A stretch of DNA of 64,000 nt. Origin: Leeuwenhoekiella aestuarii. Lineage in GTDB: Bacteria > Bacteroidota > Bacteroidia > Flavobacteriales > Flavobacteriaceae. This document shows, piece after piece, positions 9,141 to 16,970 of this stretch; position 1 is the first letter of the stretch; each line of letters opens with the position of its first letter. The translations under genes and the position numbers were made by a program. A model generated the notes under the pieces. That model worked only from the letters and a program-made list of their open reading frames with translations. It ran no database searches and was not told the origin of the DNA. Location of the stretch: the NCBI RefSeq assembly GCF_004104055.1, contig NZ_QOVJ01000010.1:24425-88424 (forward strand). The letters are read 5' to 3'.

Positions 9141-9427
9141 TCCCTTTTTTCATATTAAAGCGAGCATTTGTATAGCTTGAGTCGCTACAACGATTTCGCT
9201 GCTGTTTGAATTTCATCGAAAAGTTATAGTATTCTTAAAATCAGAGCATTGTTTTTATATAAATTAGCAAAGCGTTAGAGTTCAAGCTGATGATGTAAAT
9301 GAACTAATGCAAACCTTGACTCCCCTTTATTAACTTTTGATTTGACAAGCCCGGTCAAACATGTCAAAAGTCTAGAATAGCATTTTATTAACCATTCTAT
9401 ATATTATTAATTTAAAACTTTTCTATT
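9141..9427. other. Intergenic region upstream of the curli-type operon
   Basis: No credible gene was seen. The stretch must hold the promoter of the amyloid operon. The only clear structure is the nested inverted repeat at 9334-9370, listed separately. Confidence 0.5.
9334..9370. promoter_or_regulatory. Nested inverted repeat upstream of the curlin gene
   Basis: Two palindromes are nested: outer arms CTTTTGA (9334-9340) and TCAAAAG (9364-9370), and inner arms TTTGAC (9341-9346) and GTCAAA (9354-9359) around a seven-base centre. It ends 58 bases before the curlin ATG, a fitting place for an operator of the operon. No regulator can be named; no CsgD homologue is visible in the window. Confidence 0.45.
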
Positions 9428-10924
9428 ATGAAAAAAGTTATTTTAAGCGCAGCAGCATTAGCTTTTGGAGCTATTGCATTTGCACAAACCACGCCACCAA
9501 CGGCTCCTAGTACAGTTAGTGTTGAAATGCCTTCGACGTTAAACGCAGAAGATGGGGATCAGGGTGAGTCAATTCAAACAGGTAATGACAACCGTGTTCG
9601 AGTACGTCAGGCCGGTGTTAATCAATCTGTTTACACAAATCAGGCTAATGGTTCTGGAACCGGAGGAAACCTTGCCTGGACAATTCAAACCGGGCAGGTA
9701 GGTGATGCTACCAATCCCACTCCTGGAACCAGTGGTATGGACAATGCTGTTGAAGTAAGACAGCAAGGTACTGAAAACTCTTCTTACACCAAACAAGAGG
9801 GTGATGATAATAAGGCGGAAACCTTACAAGGTATGAACAATGATGCCAGTGCAAGAAACGTAGCTTACATACGTCAAGGGACTGGGCAACAAGCTCAGTC
9901 AAACGAGGCCAGTATCAGTCAGGATGGCGACGGTAACAAGGCTCATACGGTTCAAACCTTTGATAACAATGACGCTTTCACAATTCAAAATGGTACAGGA
10001 AACGAGTCTGATATCAATCAAAGAGCTAATCCTAATGCCGCTCCAGGTCACTATGCTTATGTTGATCAGGATGGTATGGATAACCAATCTAAAGTTGATC
10101 AGGACGGTTCTGCAACACAACGTGCTGAAACGCTACAATTAGGTAATGACAACGATGCACGTCAAACTCAGAGTGGAGATGCTCCTGGTAATACTGCCTT
10201 GATCAATCAAGGATACCAAACCAAGTATGATGGTCCTACTAGAGGGACTATTGGTCAGGACTTATTGGATGTAGATGACTGGACCGGTGGTGGCCCAACT
10301 GGTGATAATTCTTATGGTGCAACTGCCGTACAGGAACAAACCGGTTCTAACAACGCAGGAGAAATAGCGCAGTATGGTGAAGCAGATGGTGATGCTAGTG
10401 GTAATAATGCTAGTCAACAACAAAAGGGTGATAATGGAGCTGCCTTTATTGTTCAGAATGCTTATGGAAATACTGATGGAGGTAGAAATTACGCATTTCA
10501 GATCCAGGAAGCTGGTGACGGAAATGTTGCCGGTATCGCTCAAAATGGTGAAGGTCACAAGGCTTGGCAATACCAAGAGGGAGATATGAACTCTGCATTA
10601 TCAACTCAAAGAGGAGAAGGAAACAAAGCTAAAACGAGTCAAATAGGTAGCGATAATGATGTTACTACAGCTCAAAGAGGTCAAATGAATGTTGCATTAG
10701 TATCTCAAATGACTGATGGAGCTAGCTATGTAGCAAGCCAAAATGTTGCTGACGGTTTCAATTTCGGTGGCAATCAAATTGATGTTCTTCAGGTAGGACC
10801 TGGAACAGATGATTTTACTGAGCCATCAGGATTAGACTGTGAATTCACTGATTCTTTAGAAATGGGTGGTTTGACTCTTTCAAATTCCATTACACTTGAT
10901 CCAATCTGCACAGATTGTGACTAA
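9428..10924 (+). CDS. Large curlin-repeat amyloid subunit (CsgA-like)
   Basis: A 498-residue secreted protein with a clear signal peptide (residues 1-20, ending IAFAQ). About twenty degenerate curlin-like units follow, each with the pattern G-x-x-N near a turn and spaced Gln/Asn (QQGTENSSYTKQEGDDNKA, QNGEGHKAWQYQEGDMNSA). Curlin repeats form stacked strand-turn-strand layers of an extracellular functional amyloid. E. coli CsgA has five repeats in 151 residues, so this is a much larger subunit. The C-terminus breaks the pattern with three Cys residues (DC, PIC, CDC). It heads an operon with csgE/F/G-type secretion genes. A terminator-like hairpin after it may keep its transcript in excess. Confidence 0.9.
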   Translation: MKKVILSAAALAFGAIAFAQTTPPTAPSTVSVEMPSTLNAEDGDQGESIQTGNDNRVRVRQAGVNQSVYTNQANGSGTGGNLAWTIQTGQVGDATNPTPGTSGMDNAVEVRQQGTENSSYTKQEGDDNKAETLQGMNNDASARNVAYIRQGTGQQAQSNEASISQDGDGNKAHTVQTFDNNDAFTIQNGTGNESDINQRANPNAAPGHYAYVDQDGMDNQSKVDQDGSATQRAETLQLGNDNDARQTQSGDAPGNTALINQGYQTKYDGPTRGTIGQDLLDVDDWTGGGPTGDNSYGATAVQEQTGSNNAGEIAQYGEADGDASGNNASQQQKGDNGAAFIVQNAYGNTDGGRNYAFQIQEAGDGNVAGIAQNGEGHKAWQYQEGDMNSALSTQRGEGNKAKTSQIGSDNDVTTAQRGQMNVALVSQMTDGASYVASQNVADGFNFGGNQIDVLQVGPGTDDFTEPSGLDCEFTDSLEMGGLTLSNSITLDPICTDCD

Positions 10925-10978
10925 TTTGAGGTTTAATCTCACTCTAAGAGATAGATAATTCAATTTTAATTGAGGGAG

Positions 10979-11008
10979 AGGGGGTTATTTTAACAACCCC
11001 CTTTTTTC
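10979..11008 (+). terminator. Terminator/attenuator between the major and minor curlin genes
   Basis: Stem AGGGGGTT (10979-10986) pairs with AACCCCCT (10995-11002) around an eight-base loop and is followed by a T run to 11008. A smaller hairpin (ATCTC/GAGAT, 10936-10952) precedes it. Because the operon continues at 11026 with no obvious new promoter, partial read-through is likely. This would make the first gene the most expressed. Confidence 0.75.
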
Positions 11009-11025
11009 TCTTAAAAAATAAACAG

Positions 11026-11550
11026 ATGAAAACTAAGAGTATCTTTTTTTTAGTGTTTTTCATTACTTGTGCTTTTTCAAATAAATCATACAGCCAAACT
11101 TATAAAGAAAATGAAACAGCAGAAGCTCAGATTGAAAGAGAACCAATGACGGCACAGATGCTTCAGAGTTTAGGTATAACTATTAATCCAGAAGTGAATT
11201 TTGATGTGGTTCAGGGAAACTCAGTGTTCTTGACCCAAATAGGAGAATTCAATAGTGCTGAAATTTTTACAAGTACTGAAAATAGTGATATCAAACTTGA
11301 TCAAGAAGGAAATTATAATACCACGTCTTTAAGTTACAGGGCTAGGACAGCTATAGCTGATTTAAAACAAGAAGGTGACTATAATAGAATTACAGATATA
11401 ATTAATAACCCTGATCTTGATGTCTCTTTACAACTCGATCAGCAAGGAGATTATCTCAATTTTGAGCGTCAAGGTGTAAATAACTTGACTAAATCTCTCA
11501 AATTCACACAAACTAATGCATCCCCAAGTCTGATTATAAGAAGCAATTAA
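11026..11550 (+). CDS. Minor curlin-like protein (candidate CsgB-type nucleator)
   Basis: A 174-residue secreted protein with a signal peptide ending near NKSYSQ (residue 24). From about residue 65 it shows four or five weak curlin-like units (FLTQIGEFNSAEI, LDQEGNYNTTSL, LKQEGDYNRI, LDQQGDYLNFERQG). In the E. coli system the minor subunit CsgB seeds polymerisation at the cell surface. Position directly after the major curlin and before the csgE-type gene supports this role, but the assignment rests on repeats and context rather than on close sequence identity. Confidence 0.7.
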   Translation: MKTKSIFFLVFFITCAFSNKSYSQTYKENETAEAQIEREPMTAQMLQSLGITINPEVNFDVVQGNSVFLTQIGEFNSAEIFTSTENSDIKLDQEGNYNTTSLSYRARTAIADLKQEGDYNRITDIINNPDLDVSLQLDQQGDYLNFERQGVNNLTKSLKFTQTNASPSLIIRSN

Positions 11551-11561
11551 AACTTATAACA

Positions 11562-12335
11562 ATGTTTGTTTTAAACCCCAAACATACAACACTATTCTTC
11601 CTGTTATTTATAAATCTGGCAACCGCTCAGTTTATGAATAAAGATATACGTGCAACAATTTTATTAGAGCGTAACAGCGAATTCTTAAAGTTTATTCCTA
11701 CGGCAGAAAATCGTACCAATGTCGATTATAATTTGCGTTTTGATTTTATGGTTTTTGAAACAAAACCAGACGGTAAAATCGAGAAAGGTAATAAAGAAGA
11801 CCGAATTTTTCTAAAAGCAAGAGAAAAACTGATTTTACCTTATGTTACTATTGACTACAACGCCACAAATAAAATTATAATTGTATTAATCATTTACGAT
11901 TTGGAAAACAGACCTATTGGTCAGGATCGTATTGTACTCGATAAAGGCGGACAAACTGATTTATCAACTTTTGAAAACGTAATAGATGGTCAAAATCTTT
12001 CTCCAGATCAGGCCAGACCACAAGATGGTTTTGTATTAAACGGTTTTGTAATAGAAAATACCATTACCAAAGCAGGTAAAGATTTTTACCGCTTTTACTA
12101 TAATGAATATTTTAACAAACAAATAAAAACGCCTCACAATATTCTTATTGAAGAAGTGCCGGGAAGGGGGCGGTTTACTCGGGTTTCCGTCAAAGTTGCA
12201 GACCAGTTGGTTTGGCAATTTTTTGCCCAACCCCGTAAAGAAATTCTAAAAAAGAACGCATCTATAGCATTGAGCAGATCTATCGCTTACCTCCAGCAAT
12301 TAGAGCAACGTAAAGATGAATTTATTCACTATTAA
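11562..12335 (+). CDS. csgE: CsgE-type curli assembly protein with an extra N-terminal (CsgH/CsgC-like) domain
   Basis: A 257-residue periplasmic protein with a signal peptide (about residues 1-22). The C-terminal half, residues about 160-250, carries the CsgE pattern: GFVIENTITKAGKDFYRFYY, then NILIEEVPGRGRFTRVSV, then VWQFFAQPRKEI. CsgE caps the CsgG pore and delivers curlin to it. E. coli CsgE is only about 129 residues. The additional N-terminal domain (about 25-140) has a beta-sandwich-like alternation with a LREKLILP-type pattern (KAREKLILPYVTID) and IIYDLENRPIGQDRI, reminiscent of the amyloid-inhibiting chaperone CsgH/CsgC. That second assignment is an inference. It precedes csgF by one base. 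Confidence 0.82.
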   Translation: MFVLNPKHTTLFFLLFINLATAQFMNKDIRATILLERNSEFLKFIPTAENRTNVDYNLRFDFMVFETKPDGKIEKGNKEDRIFLKAREKLILPYVTIDYNATNKIIIVLIIYDLENRPIGQDRIVLDKGGQTDLSTFENVIDGQNLSPDQARPQDGFVLNGFVIENTITKAGKDFYRFYYNEYFNKQIKTPHNILIEEVPGRGRFTRVSVKVADQLVWQFFAQPRKEILKKNASIALSRSIAYLQQLEQRKDEFIHY

Positions 12336-12336
12336 T

Positions 12337-12744
12337 ATGAAAAGAACATTACTTTTTTTGATTTTATTCAACTCTGTAGGTTTGTTTGCTCAGCAATTCA
12401 CCTATAAACCACTCAACCCAGCATTTGGTGGTGACACGTTTAATTATAACTGGTTGCTGAGCTCTGCGACCGCTCAAAATAAACTAACTGCCCCACGGAG
12501 TGCTGCAGAGCAACGCTCAGAATTAGAGCAGTTTGGTGACAATTTAAATCGTCAGGTTTTGAGTCAAATTTCACGTAGGCTCCTGCAACAACAGATAGAA
12601 GGTATAGGTGACTTTACAGAAGAAGGGACGTTTACATACGGAACTTTAGCCGTAGAAGTTTTTGAATCTGAAGAAGGCTTGGTTATTAACATTCTAGATA
12701 CATCAACCGGAGAGCAAACTCAGGTAATTGTCCCCAATCAATAA
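12337..12744 (+). CDS. csgF: CsgF-type curli assembly protein
   Basis: A 135-residue secreted protein. Its signal peptide (MKRTLLFLILFNSVGLFAQ) is followed at once by the CsgF hallmark (FTYKPLNPAFGGDTFNYNWL), the segment that inserts into the CsgG pore, then a Gln-rich helix and a C-terminal beta part ending TQVIVPNQ. CsgF couples secretion to nucleation at the surface. The start at 12337 lies one base after the csgE stop; an upstream in-frame ATG at 12316 inside csgE would spoil the signal peptide. Confidence 0.9.
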   Translation: MKRTLLFLILFNSVGLFAQQFTYKPLNPAFGGDTFNYNWLLSSATAQNKLTAPRSAAEQRSELEQFGDNLNRQVLSQISRRLLQQQIEGIGDFTEEGTFTYGTLAVEVFESEEGLVINILDTSTGEQTQVIVPNQ

Positions 12745-12751
12745 TAAATTT

Positions 12752-14179
12752 ATGAAGTATTACAAGCTGTATGTCATATTGATTTTGACATCACTATTCA
12801 ATTCGTGCGGTGCCTATTTTAATCAACCTTTTGATCAAACCCCGGCTCGACTAGGTGAACAGTCAAAATCAACACAAAATTTACTCGATCTTCCACCGGC
12901 TCAAGCTCCCGTTGAGGTTGCTGTTTATAATTTTTCAGATCAGACCGGTCAATATAAAGCAGTTGAGAATGGGAGTACTTTTAGTACCGCGGTAACTCAG
13001 GGCTCAACAGCAATTTTACTCAAAGCACTTGAAGATAGTGGGTGGTTTATTCCTATTGAAAGAGAGAATCTGAGTAACCTTTCTACAGAGCGTAATATCA
13101 TTAGGAATACAAAACAGGAATATATCAAAAACCTCAATCCTAATGAGCCTCCGCTACCTCCTTTAAAATATGCAGGGATTATTCTTGAAGGTGGTATAGT
13201 TTCTTATGACACTAATATTATTACAGGTGGTGTAGGTGCCAGATATTTTGGTTTGGGTGGTTCAGCAAAATACCGTCAAGATCGTATTACTGTTTACCTG
13301 AGAATGGTCTCTACTAGTAATGGCGAAATTTTAAAGACTGTTTATGTTTCTAAAACAATACTGTCGCAGGCACTTGACGCAAGTTTATTTCGATTTGTGA
13401 AGTTTCAAAGATTATTAGAAACCGAAATGGGTATTACCCGTAATGAGCCGGTTCAATTAGCAGTAAAAGACGCTGTAGAAAAGGCAGTACACGATCTTAT
13501 TATAGAAGGTATTGCTGATGGATTCTGGTCTGCAAAAGGGGGTAATTCTGTAAACACTGAAGTTGTAGATAATTATAAAGAAGAAAAAAAGATTGAAGAA
13601 TCTACCGGGATTTATAACAGATTGTTTTTTCAGCAAAAGTTTAAAAATTCGATCAATTTTTCTTTAGGTACAACTTTATTAGATGCAGACTTTAGTGACA
13701 AACGTTTAGGAATGATGGCGAAATTAGGCTATGATTATGCACTAGGGGAGGTTGTAAGCCTCAATTTTAATACTGCATTTCTAAATTTCAAATCGGGAAG
13801 TTCATTTGACGAGTCATTTGCGAGTGCAGATTTAAATGCGGTTTTTAGACTTTTACGTAATGACAAATTATCTCCTTATGTCTACGCGGGTGGCGGTATT
13901 CTTTTAGGTTTTGAAGAGGATAAGGGTTTTCTGGGACTAGATGCAGATCAAACCGATGCAAAAGTTCAATATGGTGCTGGTTTAGAATATGCACTTTCGC
14001 CGAGAATAGGATTGAGGTTATGGGGAGAACATAATATTACTTTCACAGATAAGGTAGATAATCTGGTAAATGGTAAGCGTGATGATCATTATTTAAACTT
14101 TGGGATGGGTTTAAAATACTACTTTGATTTTTCTGGAAAAAAAGAAGAAAATAATTCAGTAAGCACTCCAAAACAATAA
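12752..14179 (+). CDS. csgG: CsgG-type outer-membrane curli secretion pore with C-terminal beta-barrel
   Basis: A 475-residue lipoprotein, lipobox around Cys19 (LFNSCG). Residues about 45-270 form the CsgG domain (VAVYNFSDQTGQYK, GSTAILLKALEDSGWFIPIE, YAGIILEGGIVSYDTN, GGVGARYFGLGGS, RITVYLRMVSTSNGEI). It builds the nonameric pore that exports curlin. E. coli CsgG ends near residue 277. Here residues about 295-470 add an OmpA/Opa-like eight-strand barrel (LSPYVYAGGG, VQYGAGLEYALSPRIGLRLW, YYFDF end), as seen in other Bacteroidota homologues. The ATG at 12752 is chosen because the earlier TTG at 12728 adds a non-signal leader. Confidence 0.92.
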   Translation: MKYYKLYVILILTSLFNSCGAYFNQPFDQTPARLGEQSKSTQNLLDLPPAQAPVEVAVYNFSDQTGQYKAVENGSTFSTAVTQGSTAILLKALEDSGWFIPIERENLSNLSTERNIIRNTKQEYIKNLNPNEPPLPPLKYAGIILEGGIVSYDTNIITGGVGARYFGLGGSAKYRQDRITVYLRMVSTSNGEILKTVYVSKTILSQALDASLFRFVKFQRLLETEMGITRNEPVQLAVKDAVEKAVHDLIIEGIADGFWSAKGGNSVNTEVVDNYKEEKKIEESTGIYNRLFFQQKFKNSINFSLGTTLLDADFSDKRLGMMAKLGYDYALGEVVSLNFNTAFLNFKSGSSFDESFASADLNAVFRLLRNDKLSPYVYAGGGILLGFEEDKGFLGLDADQTDAKVQYGAGLEYALSPRIGLRLWGEHNITFTDKVDNLVNGKRDDHYLNFGMGLKYYFDFSGKKEENNSVSTPKQ

Positions 14180-14181
14180 TT

Positions 14182-15708
14182 ATGAAAAAGAAATATATCT
14201 ATATAATATTCAGTCTTGCTTTGATAGTTTTGGGATGTAGTGAAGATACTATTGAAGAAAATGGTCTAGGAAGGTTAGAGGGTACAGTTGTAGAGAAAGT
14301 AACAAATACTCCTTTAGCAAATGTAAAAATTGTTACCAGCCCTTCATCAAGTACGGTTTTTACAGATGAGACAGGTAGTTTTAGTATAGAAACAATAGCG
14401 ACGGGTGAGTATTCTGTACAAGCAGAGTTAGATGGCTATACAGATGCATTTGAGGCTGTCACCATACTTAATGAGCAGACTAGTACTGTCATTTTTGAAT
14501 TGGGAGAAGGTAATACCACAAACAGGTCGCCACTTGTTCCTCAATTATTAACTCCTGAAGACGGTAGTTCTGATCTGGATCCAACAATAACTTTTGTCTG
14601 GTCTTCTTCTAAAAATGATTCAGATGACATTACTTATACACTAGAGTTGCGCAACGGTTCTACAAATGAAACGCAGACTTTAGAAGTCGTGTCAGACACA
14701 ACAACTACCATTAATAACTTGAAATTAGGGACTAACTATTTTTGGCAGGTCACAGCTTCTGATGCTATAAATGATGATGTAGAAAGTAGTTTAAGCCAGT
14801 TTAGCACTAATAGTTCTCCGCAAAACGATTATTTATATGTAAGATCTATAAATGGAAATAGTGTGATTTTTTCAGGTGCAAATGATAATACTGGTGATGA
14901 TACTGATGAAAACGAAGTTAATTTTAATGAATTTCAATTGACCTCAGAATCCTTCAACAGTTTTAGACCACATCGCAATATTGAAATTTCAAAAATTGCC
15001 TTTTTGAGAACTGTTAATGGTGCGACTCAACTTCATACAATGAACCTAGACGGTAGTGGTATAAAGCGAATTACAAATTCCGTTCCCGTGAATGGATTCC
15101 GTATTACAGAGTTAAATTACACGTGGGCACAGAATGGAGGGAAATTATATTACCCCAGTTTTGATAAATTGTATAGTATTAATCCTGATGGCGGAGCACT
15201 TGCTATGATTTATCAAACTCCTGACGGCAGTTTTATTTCTGAAGTTAGTGCTGCAACTTTTGATGATAATCTAATTGCGATTAAAACCAATAACAGTGAT
15301 GGTTACAATGTGCGGGTTTATACAGTGAGATTATCTTCAGGTACAATAGAAAATGTTGTTTATGAGAATACACCTGGAGCAGTAACCGGAATTGATTTAA
15401 ATGCTAATGCTACACAGTTAGTATATTCTAAAGATATCTCTGGTTCACAAAATGCTCAGTACAGACAGTTCAATAGTAGAATATTTATCTATAATTTAAG
15501 CTCAGGTACAGAAAGTGCCTTTAATAATGGGGCGGTAAACGGTTCTAATGATTTTCAACCAGTTTGGTCACCTTCTGAAGGAGAAATTTTATTTACGCGT
15601 AAACCCAGTAATTTGAATTCAGAATCCAATGTTTTAGTAACTCCAATAGCTAATTTTTCAAATGATGATTTGTTATTTACAAACGCATCAATGCCAGACT
15701 GGAAATAG
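14182..15708 (+). CDS. Lipoprotein with CarboxypepD-reg, FN3-like and TolB-like propeller parts
   Basis: A 508-residue lipoprotein (lipobox VLGCS, Cys19). Residues about 30-105 form a carboxypeptidase-regulatory-like beta-sandwich (LEGTVVEKVTNTPLANVKI). Residues about 115-210 resemble a fibronectin type III or Ig fold (PLVPQLLTPEDGSSDLDPT to YFWQVTASDA). Residues 215-508 look like a WD40/TolB-type beta-propeller (LHTMNLDGSGIKRIT, LYSINPDGG, FQPVWSPSEGEILFTR). It starts two bases after csgG and shares the operon, so it probably acts with the amyloid at the outer membrane, as anchor, receptor or assembly aid. No precise function is recognised. Confidence 0.75.
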   Translation: MKKKYIYIIFSLALIVLGCSEDTIEENGLGRLEGTVVEKVTNTPLANVKIVTSPSSSTVFTDETGSFSIETIATGEYSVQAELDGYTDAFEAVTILNEQTSTVIFELGEGNTTNRSPLVPQLLTPEDGSSDLDPTITFVWSSSKNDSDDITYTLELRNGSTNETQTLEVVSDTTTTINNLKLGTNYFWQVTASDAINDDVESSLSQFSTNSSPQNDYLYVRSINGNSVIFSGANDNTGDDTDENEVNFNEFQLTSESFNSFRPHRNIEISKIAFLRTVNGATQLHTMNLDGSGIKRITNSVPVNGFRITELNYTWAQNGGKLYYPSFDKLYSINPDGGALAMIYQTPDGSFISEVSAATFDDNLIAIKTNNSDGYNVRVYTVRLSSGTIENVVYENTPGAVTGIDLNANATQLVYSKDISGSQNAQYRQFNSRIFIYNLSSGTESAFNNGAVNGSNDFQPVWSPSEGEILFTRKPSNLNSESNVLVTPIANFSNDDLLFTNASMPDWK

Positions 15709-15730
15709 ACCTGAATTTTAAGCATATTTA

Positions 15731-15760
15731 AAAAACGTCCTGAAATTTCAGGACGTTTTT
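15731..15760 (+). terminator. Terminator at the end of the curli-type operon
   Basis: A perfect 30-base palindrome: AAAAACGTCCTGAAA (15731-15745) is followed directly by its exact complement (15746-15760) ending in five T. It folds with a short AT loop. Its position just after the last operon gene fits an intrinsic terminator. Confidence 0.85.
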
Positions 15761-15766
15761 ATTTCT

Positions 15767-15774
15767 TACTTTTG
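15767..15774 (+). promoter_or_regulatory. Probable -7 element of the purM promoter
   Basis: TACTTTTG at 15767-15774 matches the Bacteroidota -7 consensus TAnnTTTG and lies 17 bases before the purM ATG. A matching -33 TTTG is not evident; the expected place falls inside the preceding palindrome. Confidence 0.4.
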
Positions 15775-15791
15775 CAAAATAATAATATACA

Positions 15792-16970
15792 ATGAGTCAA
15801 GAGATTTCAAAAAGGTACGCTCAACGCGGAGTTTCAGCAGGAAAAGAAGAAGTTCACAACGCAATAAAAAATGTAGATAAAGGATTGTTTCCGCAGGCCT
15901 TTTGTAAAATAGTTCCAGATTATTTGACGGGTAGTGATGAGCACTGCTTGATTATGCATGCTGATGGTGCTGGTACAAAATCTTCTTTGGCTTACATGTA
16001 CTGGAAGGAGACCGGTGATATTTCAGTCTGGAAAGGTATCGCTCAAGATGCATTAATCATGAATATTGATGATTTATTATGTGTAGGAGCAACAGATAAT
16101 ATTTTACTTTCTTCAACAATAGGTAGAAATAAAAACCTGATTACCGGCGAAGTGATTTCGGCCATAATTAATGGTACTGAAGAATTGATTGCTGATTTAG
16201 AAACGCATGGCGTTTCTATAAAAAGTACAGGTGGTGAGACCGCAGATGTAGGAGATTTGGTGCGTACCATAATCGTTGATTCTACTGTAACTGCTAGAAT
16301 GAAGAAGGAAGATGTAGTTAATAATGCCAATATAAAAGCAGGAGATCTTATTGTAGGTCTGGCTAGTTTTGGTCAGTCTACTTATGAGACCCAATATAAT
16401 GGAGGGATGGGCAGTAACGGTTTAACTTCTGCCAGACACGATGTATTTAATAAGTATTTAGCGGAAAAATTCCCGGAAAGTTTTGATAAAGCTGTACCTG
16501 AAGAATTAGTTTACAGCGGTTCAAAAAAATTGACCGATGCTGTCGAAAAAAGCCCTCTTGATGCAGGTAAGTTAGTTTTATCTCCTACGCGTACATATGC
16601 TCCGGTAATCAAGAAGGTTTTAGCAGAAGTTGATAAAAGTAAATTGCATGGTATGGTGCATTGTAGTGGAGGTGCGCAAACAAAAATTTTACACTTTGTA
16701 GATAAACTTCATATTATAAAAGACAATCTATTTGAAGTACCGCCTTTATTTAAATTGATTCAGGAAGAAAGTGGTACAGACTGGAAAGAGATGTATCAGG
16801 TATTTAATATGGGGCACCGTATGGAGCTTTACGTAGATCCTGCTATTACTGATGAAGTTATCGCTATTTCAAAGTCTTTTAATATTGATGCGCAAATTAT
16901 AGGAAGAGTTGAAGATTCAGAAAATAAAGAATTAACAATTAAATCTCAGTTTGGTACGTTTAACTATTAA
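15792..16970 (+). CDS. purM: Phosphoribosylformylglycinamidine cyclo-ligase (AIR synthase)
   Basis: Purine biosynthesis step that closes the imidazole ring of FGAM to AIR using ATP. The 392-residue form is longer than the roughly 345-residue E. coli enzyme and fits the divergent Bacteroidota type. Motifs include RYAQRGVSAGKEEVHNAI at the N-terminus, MHADGAGTKSS near residue 54, GGETADVGDLV near residue 150 (PurM/PurL glycine motif), LSPTRTYAPVIK and HCSGGAQTKI. The stop codon overlaps the start of the DUF3078 gene (TAATG). Confidence 0.93.
   Translation: MSQEISKRYAQRGVSAGKEEVHNAIKNVDKGLFPQAFCKIVPDYLTGSDEHCLIMHADGAGTKSSLAYMYWKETGDISVWKGIAQDALIMNIDDLLCVGATDNILLSSTIGRNKNLITGEVISAIINGTEELIADLETHGVSIKSTGGETADVGDLVRTIIVDSTVTARMKKEDVVNNANIKAGDLIVGLASFGQSTYETQYNGGMGSNGLTSARHDVFNKYLAEKFPESFDKAVPEELVYSGSKKLTDAVEKSPLDAGKLVLSPTRTYAPVIKKVLAEVDKSKLHGMVHCSGGAQTKILHFVDKLHIIKDNLFEVPPLFKLIQEESGTDWKEMYQVFNMGHRMELYVDPAITDEVIAISKSFNIDAQIIGRVEDSENKELTIKSQFGTFNY

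Noticed and set aside
15731..15760. Perfect 30-base palindrome considered as a purM operator
   Set aside because: A-rich start, T-rich end and position right after an operon favour an intrinsic terminator; no second copy was found before any other gene.
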